Source: JBAXBF01 sp034429745 (GTDB lineage: Bacteria > Chloroflexota > Anaerolineae > Anaerolineales > DRKV01). Taken from it: DNA of 30,209 bases. Made by a program: the position numbers and the translations under genes. The notes beneath the pieces were generated by a model. That model worked only from the letters and a program-made list of their open reading frames with translations, was not told where the DNA came from and made no database searches. Each line of letters opens with the position of its first letter. The stretch's first letter is position 1. The DNA lies in contig DAOUFY010000088.1 of NCBI GenBank assembly GCA_034429745.1, positions 1 to 30,209 of the forward strand, given 5' to 3'. This document shows, one piece after another, positions 8,717 to 19,100 of this stretch.

Positions 8717-11700
8717 ATGAACAACAAGCGAAAATCAATATTATCGGGAATTATTTTTATTTCATTGGTGTTGGTGATAGGAGTAATGACTGCTTATCCG
8801 AAAGCAAGTATGGCATTCTTTCCTACACCCGAAGCAGGCGAGGTTAATTCCAACTCTATCTATCCGGCAGCTGACAAATTGGAATTAGTCTCTCAAATTG
8901 GAGGAGACCTGAGAAAGTTCGCAATCAGCGGTAGTTACGCTTATGTTGCCGAAGGAGCTAGATTGACTATATTAGATATCAGCAATCCCATGGTGCCTAC
9001 TGTAGTTGGCAAAAGCCAAGTAATGGGGGAATTGATTCGAGATATGGCAGTGTCTGCTGATGGAAATTATGTATATCTTGCTCTTGGTTCTTTGGGAATT
9101 CAAGTAGTGGATTGCTCAATAAAGACTCAACCCGTTTTTAAGGGAAATTACAGCTGGGGAGCTGAAACAAATCAAGTTGTAACTGTCTCGAATGATTATT
9201 TATATGCTGTGGATTCAAGCAATAAAAAAGTATGGGTCATCAACATCCAAAATCCAAATTCTCCTTATGCCGTGGGAGGTTCAGCGTTATTGAATCACCA
9301 CATTATACGTTTGAAGGTTAGCAGCCCTTATGCTTATGCTATTACGGAAGGGAATACATTCCTTACTTTTGATATAAATGGGAGCAACATTACCCAACCT
9401 AGTTTAATTAACACATTAAATTTAAGCGGATTAACTAATCCGCTTACAGGGGGTAAAGATTTTGCGATTGATGCAAGCACAACTCCTAGTATAGCTTATG
9501 TTATTGGGGTAGAAGGACTGCGAAAAATAGATCTTTCAACATATACGCAAGTGGGTTTTTATGCACCAACAGGTTTGCAAATGGAAGCTGTATATGCAGA
9601 CCCTACTGAAAGCCTAATCCTTATTGGGGCGGAAAACTATGGACTGCAAGTACTGGATACGGCATTGAACCTAATGGGTACTTTCACCGCTGTGCCGCCG
9701 TATCAGGTTACCCAGGTGAGCAAGGCAGGTCGTTATGCATATGTCAAAGATCAAACCATTGGGATGCGGATTATATCTATCCCTCTCACCTGGATCAGTA
9801 CGCCGCGTACTCTCAATCAGGTAGGCCTCTATCATTTATTTACTGCCAAGGATATTGCCATACGGCAATCCAATGCGTATATTGCTTCTCAGAAAGCAGG
9901 GATGAATATTGTATCTATAGCCAATGAAGCTTCACCTTCGTATGTTGCTAATTATGCTACTTTAGGTACAGCAATGGGGGTAAAAGTTCCGTTTAGCACT
10001 GCTTATTTAACAACTTTCAATACATTAGCAAGCGGAGGATTGGAGCGGATAAATATAACCAACCCAACCTTTCCAACAATCATTGGAGTGCCAATTGCTA
10101 TACCGGGTAATTCAGTCTCAAATGTTGACGTTGAAGGGAATTATGCCTATGCTGCAGCGAGTACTGAGGGTTTGCAAGTTGTGTTATTAGGGAGTACACC
10201 GTCTGTGGTGGCTTCGTTCAAGCTAGGAGATACTCCTGCTCCATGGGCTTATGATGTGAAGAAAAATGGCTCCTATGCCTATGTTGCATATGGTCAGCGG
10301 GGGTTAAGAATAGTAAATATTCCAGCCTCACCGAGCGGAAGTTTAACGGAAAGCGGCTTTTATGACACACCCGGTGATGCGCGAAGTGTAGCCATAGAAG
10401 GAAGCCGGGCTTATGTAGCTGATGGTGCAAACGGTGTACAAGTCATTGATATAACCAATCCATCTAATCCACAACTGTTAAAAAATATTCCGTTATTGAT
10501 TGGTGAAGCGCAAAGTGTCCTAGTCAGCAATGGATATGCTTATGTAGCTGCTGGAAGCGCGGGAGTGAGAGTATTCTCTGTCAGCGACCTTTCTCAAGGG
10601 AGCGAAGTGGGCTACTACAACACAGCAGGTTTTGCCTCTCGGTTAGCTTTGAGCAATAATATCCTATATGTTGCCGACGGTGAGGGTGGAGTACTTGCTT
10701 TGCGCATAGCTGTAGCGGCGACTTCAACCCCAACCGCGACAATGCAAACCGCTACCTCTACTGCGACGTCTCAACTTACACCAACAATTACCGGCACTGC
10801 AACTACCCCTTCTGTCATGTTGACAATCAGCGGCAGAGTGTTGGATCACAATGGTATTCCCTTAGCGGATGTAAGTATATCTAACGGTACTCAAACGGTA
10901 AGTACAGATGTTAATGGAAATTATGTAATGATTGGTGTACCGCCCGGTACTTATACACTGACAGCCACTAAGAGCGGCTATACCTTTATTGCTGCTTTTC
11001 CCAATCCTGTGTCTGTTACAAATGCCAACTTAACAGGATGCGATTTTGTAGGTGTACCTAGTCAAACCAATCGCTATTACATCAGTGGCCGAATTGTCGA
11101 ATCTGGCAGTGGAAACCCAGTGGCAGGGGTTACCGTTACCGATGGAACGCGAACTGCCATATCCAACAGCAATGGTTTATATGTCATCACAAATGTTCCA
11201 GCAGGAGATTATGTTATTCAACCCAGCAAAGAGGGGTTTAGTTTTTCACCAGCTTCGATGAATGTAGCTGTGCCACCAAATGCCAGCGGCAGAGACTTTC
11301 AAGCCGCAGTGAACCCCATTTACTCTGTATCTGGGCGGGTAACAAATGTTAACGGCGAGCCTGTGAGCGGTGTGTTGATCACAGACGGAAGCGGGCGTAA
11401 TACAACAACTGACAGTAATGGAAATTATCGGCTTAGTGGGCTGCCAGCAGGACCGTTTACCATAACCCCTTCCAAACAAGGATATCTGTTCAATCCAGCA
11501 ACTATCACCGGCTCGGTGCCACCTAATGCTATTGATAAAAACTTTATAGCAATTACAGCCCCTCTTTATTCAATATCCGGCAGAGTAGTGGATCAGCAAG
11601 GCAATCCTGTTGCACAAGTTACTATCATGGATGAAGATGGACGAACGACGCTAACTGATGAGAGTGGAACTTATCTTCTCGAGAATATCCCTGAGGGAAG

Positions 11701-12988
11701 ATATACAATTCGTCCTTCAAAAGCCGGGTACATCTTTTCTCCTGAATCACTGAGCGGGAGTGTGCCGCCCAATGCGACAGGACAGAATTTTACAGCCCTA
11801 ACCGTTGTGATTTTGACGCCTACTGCAACATCTACCCAACCCATACCGCCAACCTATTCTGTAAGTGGGCTAGTAAAGGACAGCCAAGGATCGCCGTTGG
11901 CGGGGATAACAGTAAAAGAAGATGGAAACAAATATATTACACAAACAGATGCAAACGGACAATTTGAGTTAAAGGGTTTGCCGGCCGGCACGTACGCTTT
12001 TTCGGCAGGATCTGCAGCCTATGTATGCACTCCAAGCAAAGTAGTGGTTACCTTGCCTCCAGATGCAGCAATCCAATTCACTTGCACTCCTGCCTTATAT
12101 TCGATCAAAGGACGAGTTACTGATGCATATGGATCACCGATTAGTGGTGTAACTCTTTCGGATGGCAAAGGACATTCTGCTGTCACTGGAATGAATGGTA
12201 CTTTCGTGATTACTGGTTTGACAGCTGGAAGTTATGAAATTGTGCCGTTCAAGGCAGAATATATCTTTGCACCGACGAAAAGAACACTACAGTTACCGCC
12301 ATCCGTAGAAGATGTGAATTTTTATGGCACATCTGGAGTGATTGAATTAATTGTCAACGGAAATATGGAGAAAAACGAAGCATGGGTGATGCCTTATGAA
12401 AGAGCAGGCTATGCAATGGAAACTGGAGCAGAAGTTCGCTTGGAATTGACCCCCTTCCCACCGCTTACGCAACAACGCACCCTTGAGCAATTCTTAGAAG
12501 AAGCTGTAGCTGCTTATGATAACACAGTATATTTGAGCGGGACTCGATCGTTGCGCATAGGTATAACGGATAAGACGAAAAACGTGCTTAGTTATTCAAC
12601 AGCGCGTCAAAAAGTCTATATTCCACCTTCAGCTAAATGTGCCTCCTTGCGTTATTGGCTATATCCGCAAAGTGTAGTGGGAACTGATGGTGCAGACTAT
12701 CAAATGGTGAGCATGCTTGATGAGAACTTAACGCAGATGCAACGCGTGCAAACACTGCGCAGTGATGCTAGAATGTGGCAGTTTAATGAAGCTACACTAG
12801 ATGTTAATAAATTCCGCGGTAAAACGGTGTGGGTGTATTTTGGAGTGTTCAATGATGGGTACAACAGTGCCATGGCAATGTATGTGGATGATGTATCTTT
12901 GTTGATTTGTTTGAAAGATTTACCACCGTTGCCTCCAAGCACAAATACACCTAGTGCGCCTATTCCTACGGCTACTCCATTTGAATGA
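8717..12988 (+). CDS. Secreted 14-blade LVIVD propeller protein with six CarboxypepD_reg-like repeats, NGSFE module and Thr/Pro tail
   Basis: A 1423-residue protein. AGGAGG at 8704-8709, seven bases before the ATG, supports the start. Residues 1 to about 32 are a signal peptide (ASMA/FF). Residues about 54-667 contain 14 LVIVD-type blades, the same number as in both flanking paralogues. A Thr/Pro linker (about 670-700) leads to six CarboxypepD_reg-like repeats starting near 702, 787, 869, 951, 1047 and 1129; a second Thr/Pro linker precedes the fifth. The NGSFE module starts near 1209 ('IVNGNMEKNEAW') and ends with 'YVDDVSLLIC' near 1400. The last 23 residues are a Pro/Thr tail ('DLPPLPPSTNTPSAP') that matches an internal linker of the next gene. 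Repeat 5 has a Cys pair (VCTP and FTC). It is closely related to the following giant gene and probably arose by duplication. The role is presumably extracellular binding or scaffolding; the ligand is unknown. Confidence 0.9.
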   Translation: MNNKRKSILSGIIFISLVLVIGVMTAYPKASMAFFPTPEAGEVNSNSIYPAADKLELVSQIGGDLRKFAISGSYAYVAEGARLTILDISNPMVPTVVGKSQVMGELIRDMAVSADGNYVYLALGSLGIQVVDCSIKTQPVFKGNYSWGAETNQVVTVSNDYLYAVDSSNKKVWVINIQNPNSPYAVGGSALLNHHIIRLKVSSPYAYAITEGNTFLTFDINGSNITQPSLINTLNLSGLTNPLTGGKDFAIDASTTPSIAYVIGVEGLRKIDLSTYTQVGFYAPTGLQMEAVYADPTESLILIGAENYGLQVLDTALNLMGTFTAVPPYQVTQVSKAGRYAYVKDQTIGMRIISIPLTWISTPRTLNQVGLYHLFTAKDIAIRQSNAYIASQKAGMNIVSIANEASPSYVANYATLGTAMGVKVPFSTAYLTTFNTLASGGLERINITNPTFPTIIGVPIAIPGNSVSNVDVEGNYAYAAASTEGLQVVLLGSTPSVVASFKLGDTPAPWAYDVKKNGSYAYVAYGQRGLRIVNIPASPSGSLTESGFYDTPGDARSVAIEGSRAYVADGANGVQVIDITNPSNPQLLKNIPLLIGEAQSVLVSNGYAYVAAGSAGVRVFSVSDLSQGSEVGYYNTAGFASRLALSNNILYVADGEGGVLALRIAVAATSTPTATMQTATSTATSQLTPTITGTATTPSVMLTISGRVLDHNGIPLADVSISNGTQTVSTDVNGNYVMIGVPPGTYTLTATKSGYTFIAAFPNPVSVTNANLTGCDFVGVPSQTNRYYISGRIVESGSGNPVAGVTVTDGTRTAISNSNGLYVITNVPAGDYVIQPSKEGFSFSPASMNVAVPPNASGRDFQAAVNPIYSVSGRVTNVNGEPVSGVLITDGSGRNTTTDSNGNYRLSGLPAGPFTITPSKQGYLFNPATITGSVPPNAIDKNFIAITAPLYSISGRVVDQQGNPVAQVTIMDEDGRTTLTDESGTYLLENIPEGRYTIRPSKAGYIFSPESLSGSVPPNATGQNFTALTVVILTPTATSTQPIPPTYSVSGLVKDSQGSPLAGITVKEDGNKYITQTDANGQFELKGLPAGTYAFSAGSAAYVCTPSKVVVTLPPDAAIQFTCTPALYSIKGRVTDAYGSPISGVTLSDGKGHSAVTGMNGTFVITGLTAGSYEIVPFKAEYIFAPTKRTLQLPPSVEDVNFYGTSGVIELIVNGNMEKNEAWVMPYERAGYAMETGAEVRLELTPFPPLTQQRTLEQFLEEAVAAYDNTVYLSGTRSLRIGITDKTKNVLSYSTARQKVYIPPSAKCASLRYWLYPQSVVGTDGADYQMVSMLDENLTQMQRVQTLRSDARMWQFNEATLDVNKFRGKTVWVYFGVFNDGYNSAMAMYVDDVSLLICLKDLPPLPPSTNTPSAPIPTATPFE
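10820..12340 (+). repeat. Six CarboxypepD_reg-like coding repeats, collinear with repeats 12-17 of the next gene
   Basis: Units are about 80-85 residues; units 2, 3 and 4 are spaced 82 residues apart. Unit 1 ends in 'NPVSVTNANL', units 2-4 in 'VPPNA....F', and unit 5 carries the Cys pair. The same order of subtypes occurs in the neighbouring gene at 17983-19525. Confidence 0.8.
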
Positions 12989-13104
12989 AAGAAACCCAAG
13001 AAGCATATGGCAAGAATGATGATATATGAAAATAGGTATGATAATTGCAACACTTATTCATACAAATGAAAAAGCGATTCTTAATCGTAAGGAGGTCACC
13101 TTCC
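12989..13104 (+). promoter_or_regulatory. 116-base leader before the giant gene; weak -10-like element and small hairpin
   Basis: This is the longest gap in the plus-strand run. It contains TATGAT at 13037-13042, a 5/6 match to the -10 consensus, but no acceptable -35 at 16-18 bases. A small perfect hairpin, CGATT-ctt-AATCG (13075-13087), ends two bases before the ribosome binding site. Translated in the frame of the preceding gene, the gap shows no remnant of further repeats. It may hold an internal promoter or leader control, but the evidence is slight. Confidence 0.2.
13089..13096 (+). promoter_or_regulatory. Shine-Dalgarno AAGGAGGT that fixes the start at 13105
   Basis: AAGGAGGT lies eight bases before ATG 13105. 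The longer in-frame start at 13045 would place this site inside the gene and put a charged, non-signal sequence in front of the signal peptide, so 13105 is preferred. Confidence 0.85.
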
Positions 13105-16100
13105 ATGAGCCGAAAAGTAATCTTTAGAGACAAAATATTTTCTTGCTTCGTGAGCATAGTTCTGATTGTTGGCTTGCTGATACCAGGCTCGATAAGTGCC
13201 GGCAAAGAACTAAATCCGACCGCAGGCATTAATCCTCAGGCGGTATCTATAGGAAAGATTCATAGCAAAATATCTCATTCATCGGATCCGGCAGATGGGA
13301 CAATCGACGCCATTCTCGATTCGAGCAACGTAAGTCTGGTTGCCCAATATGGCGGCGAACCGCGTTCGGTCGTTCTGGATGGAAATTATGCTTATGTTGG
13401 AGCAGGGAACAGGATGACCATTCTAAACATCCTTAATTCACCGCCGACCATTGTAGGGCAAACATCACTATTTCCTGATCAAGTCCTTGATATTGCCATT
13501 GGAACGATTTCAGGAACAAAATATGCATTTTTAGCAGTCGGCACGGAAGGGATGAAGGTGGTTAATGTCAATACTCCATCGTCTCCAACTTTAGTGGGTA
13601 CGGGATATAATCCTGGAGGGACTACAAAAGCTGTAGCCTTAGCTGATATTGGAGGTGCGACATATGCTTTTATTGCAGCTGGTACAAGTGGTGCAATTTC
13701 ATTAGATGTATCAACACCTAGCACTCCGACAGTCATAGATACTCTTGCGGCGGCAACTGATGTAACTTCGATAGCGATATCTGACCTAGGCGGAGCAACA
13801 ACCTATGCATATGTTACTGATTTAGGGGGGGCAAATAGACTCAACAGTTACGATGTTTCAACTACAGCTGGGGTATTTACAGCGGCTAACAACGATGGCG
13901 GGGTGAGCCAATCTCCTTACGATGTAGCTATTACAAGTGTAGGTGGAACATATTATATTCTTGTAGCTGATGACACAGATTTTCGCATTTTCACTGATGA
14001 TTTATCAACAGCAAGTGTTTCAGCTACACCAACAAATACACGTCATGTTTTCGGCATAGGTGGTACAGCTTATGTTTCTGATGGGACATCAGGAGATGTC
14101 TTTAAATATACAATCAATGCTCCTCCGGCAGCCCCAACTCTGGTTTGCACGTACAATGGAACTGGAACTGCGTATGGCTTGGCGGTTGATGGCTCTGGGG
14201 TGAATATATACTTAGCAGAAGCGGGTTATGGCATTAGAGTAATCACTGCAGCAACATGTACTTCATCAGCAATTCGATATTTCCCGAATGTCCTCGATGT
14301 CCAAGTCAGTGGGAACTATGCTTATCTTGCAGCTGAAAATGCAGGTCTTCAAATTATAGACGTATCCACACCATCTTCGCCTGCAGCTCCCAGCAGTGGA
14401 AATTATGGGGCTGAGACCACTTTACGTTATACAAAACGAGTGAGTGTTTCCAGCTCTGTAGCATACGTAACTGGAGGAACAGCGGGAGCAAATCAATTGC
14501 GCAGAATAGATGTGTCTGCTCCGGCCTCTCCATCGGAGACACACACTGTCAATCCTTGGACGGTTATTCCCAATGGAGTGGTAACGAGCGGAACGCTAAC
14601 CTACGTTGCAGTAGATGCCGGGGGAGCCACTTCTGGGATATATGTAAGAAACGCAACCGATCTTACTGCTTCGACTTCCTATGCTGCGGCAACCATGGCA
14701 AGTCAAGATATGGTTGTTGGCAGCTCATCCTTATATGTCGCGGATGGCAATAATGGTTTTAAAGTGTTCACTCTCTCGAATATTGCCGGGGGACCTGTAG
14801 CTGCACGGACTTATGATACCGTTGGCTCAGCTTTAGGGTTGAAAGTTAATTCCTCTGAAACATATGCTTTTGTAGCGGATAATAACAATGGATTGGTAGC
14901 CTTGGATATTTCGAGCACATCCGCTACAACGTTAGCTGGAACTATTGGGACTTCCGGCAATGCAAAGGATGTTGCCATTGACAGCAACTATGCTTATGTC
15001 GCTGCTGATACCGGCGGGTTACGCGTCATCAACATCTCTGACCCAACCAACATGAGTACCGCAGGATTTTTCAGCACCCCCGGCAATGCTCAACGGGTCG
15101 TGGTTTCGGGCAATTACATCTATGTGGCTTGCGGGTCGGCTGGTTTATATATCCTGCAATTTACAGGGGGCTCTTTTTCCATCAGTGGAACGGTTACAGA
15201 TACAAGTACTTCAACCCCATTAGCTGGAGTACAAGTATCAGCGACAAATACATTGACGTTGGTTACTTATAATGCGCCCCTGACAGGATCGGGAGGAACT
15301 TATACGCTTAGCGGGTTGCCGGCTGGAAGCTATAATTTATCAGCCAGTAAAAGTGGTTATTCGATATCACCCTCGAATTTCAGCAATCCCCTAACGGTAG
15401 GTCCTAGCACAACAAATAAGAATTTTGATGCTACTCCATCTACAGGATCGTATAAGATCAGCGGTTATATCAAGGATTCGCTGAGCGTAGCCATTCAAGG
15501 GGTGATGGTTACCAATGATGGTAATTCAGATGTTGCTATCACTGACAGTAGTGGATATTTTGAATTGAGTGGTTTTAGCGCGGGCTCTTATAACCTCTAT
15601 GCAGCCAAGAGTGGCTATACCTTTTCGCCAAGCGGCTGGTCAAACCCTGTAGTAATTACTGCCAGTGATGTGAGTGGGCGGAATTTTACCGGGACTGCGG
15701 TAAGCGGAACTTATTCCATCAGCGGAACAATTTCTGGAGCGGCAGGATGTATCAGTGGTGCGACAGTAGTAGCTGGTTCGCAATCGGTGCAAACAACTTC
15801 GAGCGGTACGTTTTACATTTCACTGCCGGCCGGGGTATATCACCTTCTAGCTGCGAAGAGCGGATGTACTTTTGCTCCTTCTGGGTGGTCAAATCCTTTG
15901 GTGCTTACTTCTAACTTATCGGGGAAGGATTTCACCGCATCATCTGTGGCTGGCACGTACACAATTCAAGGACAGGTACGCAACAGTTCCGGAGTTGGAG
16001 TTAGTGGAGTAACAATAACGAATCAAGATGGAGCTACAACAACGACGAATTCCTCCGGGTATTACAGCTGGAGTTTGTCTGCCGGCAGCTATTACCTGAC

Positions 16101-19100
16101 TGCCAGCGGATATACAGCGGCTTTTATTAACCCAGTAACTCTTATTTCCAATGTTACAGGCAAGGATTTTGTAGCTACTACACCAGCAGTTTCTTATAAA
16201 ATTTCGGGATATGTAAGAGATTCCAGCAACAATCCGGTGGCCGGAGTAACGGTATCAACCACAGCCGGGAATCCTGGTACGAGCAATTCAAGCGGTTATT
16301 ACGAAGTTACTGGGTTGGCTCCAGGAAGCTACACGTTAACTGCATCAAAGAGCACCTATACGATAACCCCGGCAGGGTGGTCAAACCCACTGACCATAAC
16401 AACCGCTGATTTAAGCAATAAGCATTTCACAGCTTCAGCCGACAGCGGCACTTATAAGATATCGGGCTATGTGCGCAATTCGCCAACAACACCCTTGCAG
16501 GATGTTACCGTATCGGATGGCGGCAGCCGCAAATCAACCACAAATGCAAGCGGTTATTATGAATTAACGAATGTTCCGGCGGGTACATACTATCTTGTAG
16601 CTGAAAAGAGTGGATATGCATTTTCATTCTCTGCTGCCTATCCAGTGATTGTCAGCACAGCTGATGTGAGTAACCAAGATTTTACTTATTCAACAGTAAG
16701 CGGACCTTATACGATTACAGGAACGGTTACGGATGATGGTGGATTTGGCTTAAGTGGAGCGACGATTACTTCCAGCACTGGCGGCAGTGCGACCTCTAAT
16801 GCAAGTGGGTCTTACACAATTACAGGGGTTTCTGCCGGAGCGTTTACCTTGACGGCTTCTTTGCCCGGCTATACGTGCACCCCATCAATTTTAGCTGGCA
16901 GTGCCCCTTCGGATACAACGAATAAGAATTTTTCATGCAAACCCGGAGCTATAGGACCTTACACGATATCCGGCAGAGTTACTGACAGCAGCAGCATGCC
17001 GATCGCTGGGGTAACTATTCTGCTCAATAATGGTATGACCGCTATGACAAGCGGCAGCGGCAACTACATCATAAGTGGTGTTCCTTTAGGAACTTATACC
17101 ATCATGCCTTCGCGAGCGGGATACACCTTCACGCCAACGAGGATCAGCACTTCAGTATCTTCAAATATCACGAACCAAAATTTTGTGGGCAGCATCTCTG
17201 CTGGTGGAACTTACAGTGTCAGCGGCAAAGTAACCACAAATGGAGTTACTCCATTGGCTGGAGTTACCCTTTACAGCAGCAATGGACAAAGCGCCACTTC
17301 CGATTCCTCAGGCAATTACACCTTAAGCAATTTCTCTGCTGGCACTTTTGCAGTTATGCCGGTTAGCGGAAGCTACAGTTTCTCGCCTGTTTATGCTGAG
17401 GTTACGTTATCCTCTGGGACACCTTCTGCGACACAAGATTTCATAGGATCTGGAGTACCACCCTCACCATACAGCATTAATGGGCAAGTTAAAGACAGTG
17501 GTGGCAATGGCATAGCGGGTGTAACGCTAATTCTCAGCAATGGAATGACTGCAATAACTGACAGCGGCGGCAACTTCATCTTTACCAGTGTACCAGTAGG
17601 TTCTTATACTATCATGGCTTTCAAGGCCGGGTACACCTTCACACCTGCTATCCAAACCGTTTATGTCTCTTCAACGGTAACCATAAACGTAACCGTAAGC
17701 TTTACAGGGACAACCACAGTCTCAGGTCCTTATACCGTATCAGGCAGGATAACGGATGGGACATCTGGAGTAAGCGGTGTTACGATATACGCCAGCAATG
17801 GGGTAAGCACTACAAGCAACGCTTCTGGCTATTATACACTGAGTGGGTTTAGCAATGGCAGTTATACCATTATGCCAGCCTTGAGTGGTTATACGTTTAC
17901 ACCGGCCTACCGTTCGGTTACAGTGGCTTCGGCTAACGTCAGTGGACAAGATTTCATCCGTTCCGGCGGCGGAGGAGGAGCATACAGTATTTCTGGATCG
18001 GTTGTGGATAGTTCCAGTGGAAATCCCATTAGCGGTGTATTGATTTCAAGCGGTACGGGACATACAGCATACAGTGCTGCTGATGGAAGTTATACTCTCA
18101 GTGGACTTAATCCCGGTACATACACGTTGAGTGCAACATTGAGCGGCTATACCTTTACAGCTTCTTTTTCTAACCCTGTAACCATAACCAATGCCAATTT
18201 GAGTGGATTAACGTTTGTTGGGACTGCCGGCACAGGTGGAGCATACACAATCTCCGGAAGAATACTTGAAGGAACGAACCCCATTGCAGGAGTAATTGTA
18301 TCGGATGGCACGCGCACAGCAATTACTAATAGCAGCGGTTACTACACCATTATCAATGTACCTTATGGAAGCTATGTGATTACCCCAACCAAAGAAGGTT
18401 ACAGCTTTACACCGGCTACGTTATCCGTAAGTGTGCCTCCTAATGCAAGCGGCAAAGATTTTCAGGCTTCGAGCCAACCTACCTACAGCATTTCCGGAAG
18501 AATTGTAGATACAAGCGGTGATCCCGTAGCTAATGTAACCATCACTGACGGGGCGGGACGAACAACTTCAAGTGATGCAAACGGCAATTACACATTGAGC
18601 GGCATTCCGGCTGGCGTGTACACCATTACACCTGCAAAATCAGGCTACACGTTCAATCCGATGACCATCACGGGCAGTGTACCCCCCAATGCGATTGACA
18701 GGAACTTTACAGCGCTGCCCGCAGCGACTTATACAGTGTCTGGCAGAGTAGTGGACAGCAACGGAGATCCTATTGCCGATGTGATTATACGCGATGCAAA
18801 TGGAAGAACCGCACAAACGGATAGCAATGGCAATTATATGCTGCATGGCATACCGAAAGGCAACTATTCGTTGACCGCCAGCAAAGCAGGTTATGTCTTT
18901 TCGCCTAATCCTTTGAATGGTAGCGTTCCACCCAATGCTACAAAGCAAAACTTTACTGGAATGATTGGAGTGCCCACACCTATGCCACCGACAACAACGC
19001 CATCACCCGGACCTACACCAACGGGTTCTCCTCAACCTAGCGGGTATGTTATCTCTGGAACAGTTAAAGACAGCAGCAACAATCCGATTAGTGGGGTAAC

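Noticed and set aside
12989..13104. Terminator after the 1423-residue gene
   Set aside because: Only weak AT-rich inverted repeats (GTATGA and TCATAC) and a 5-bp hairpin without a T-run are present, so no factor-independent terminator can be supported.
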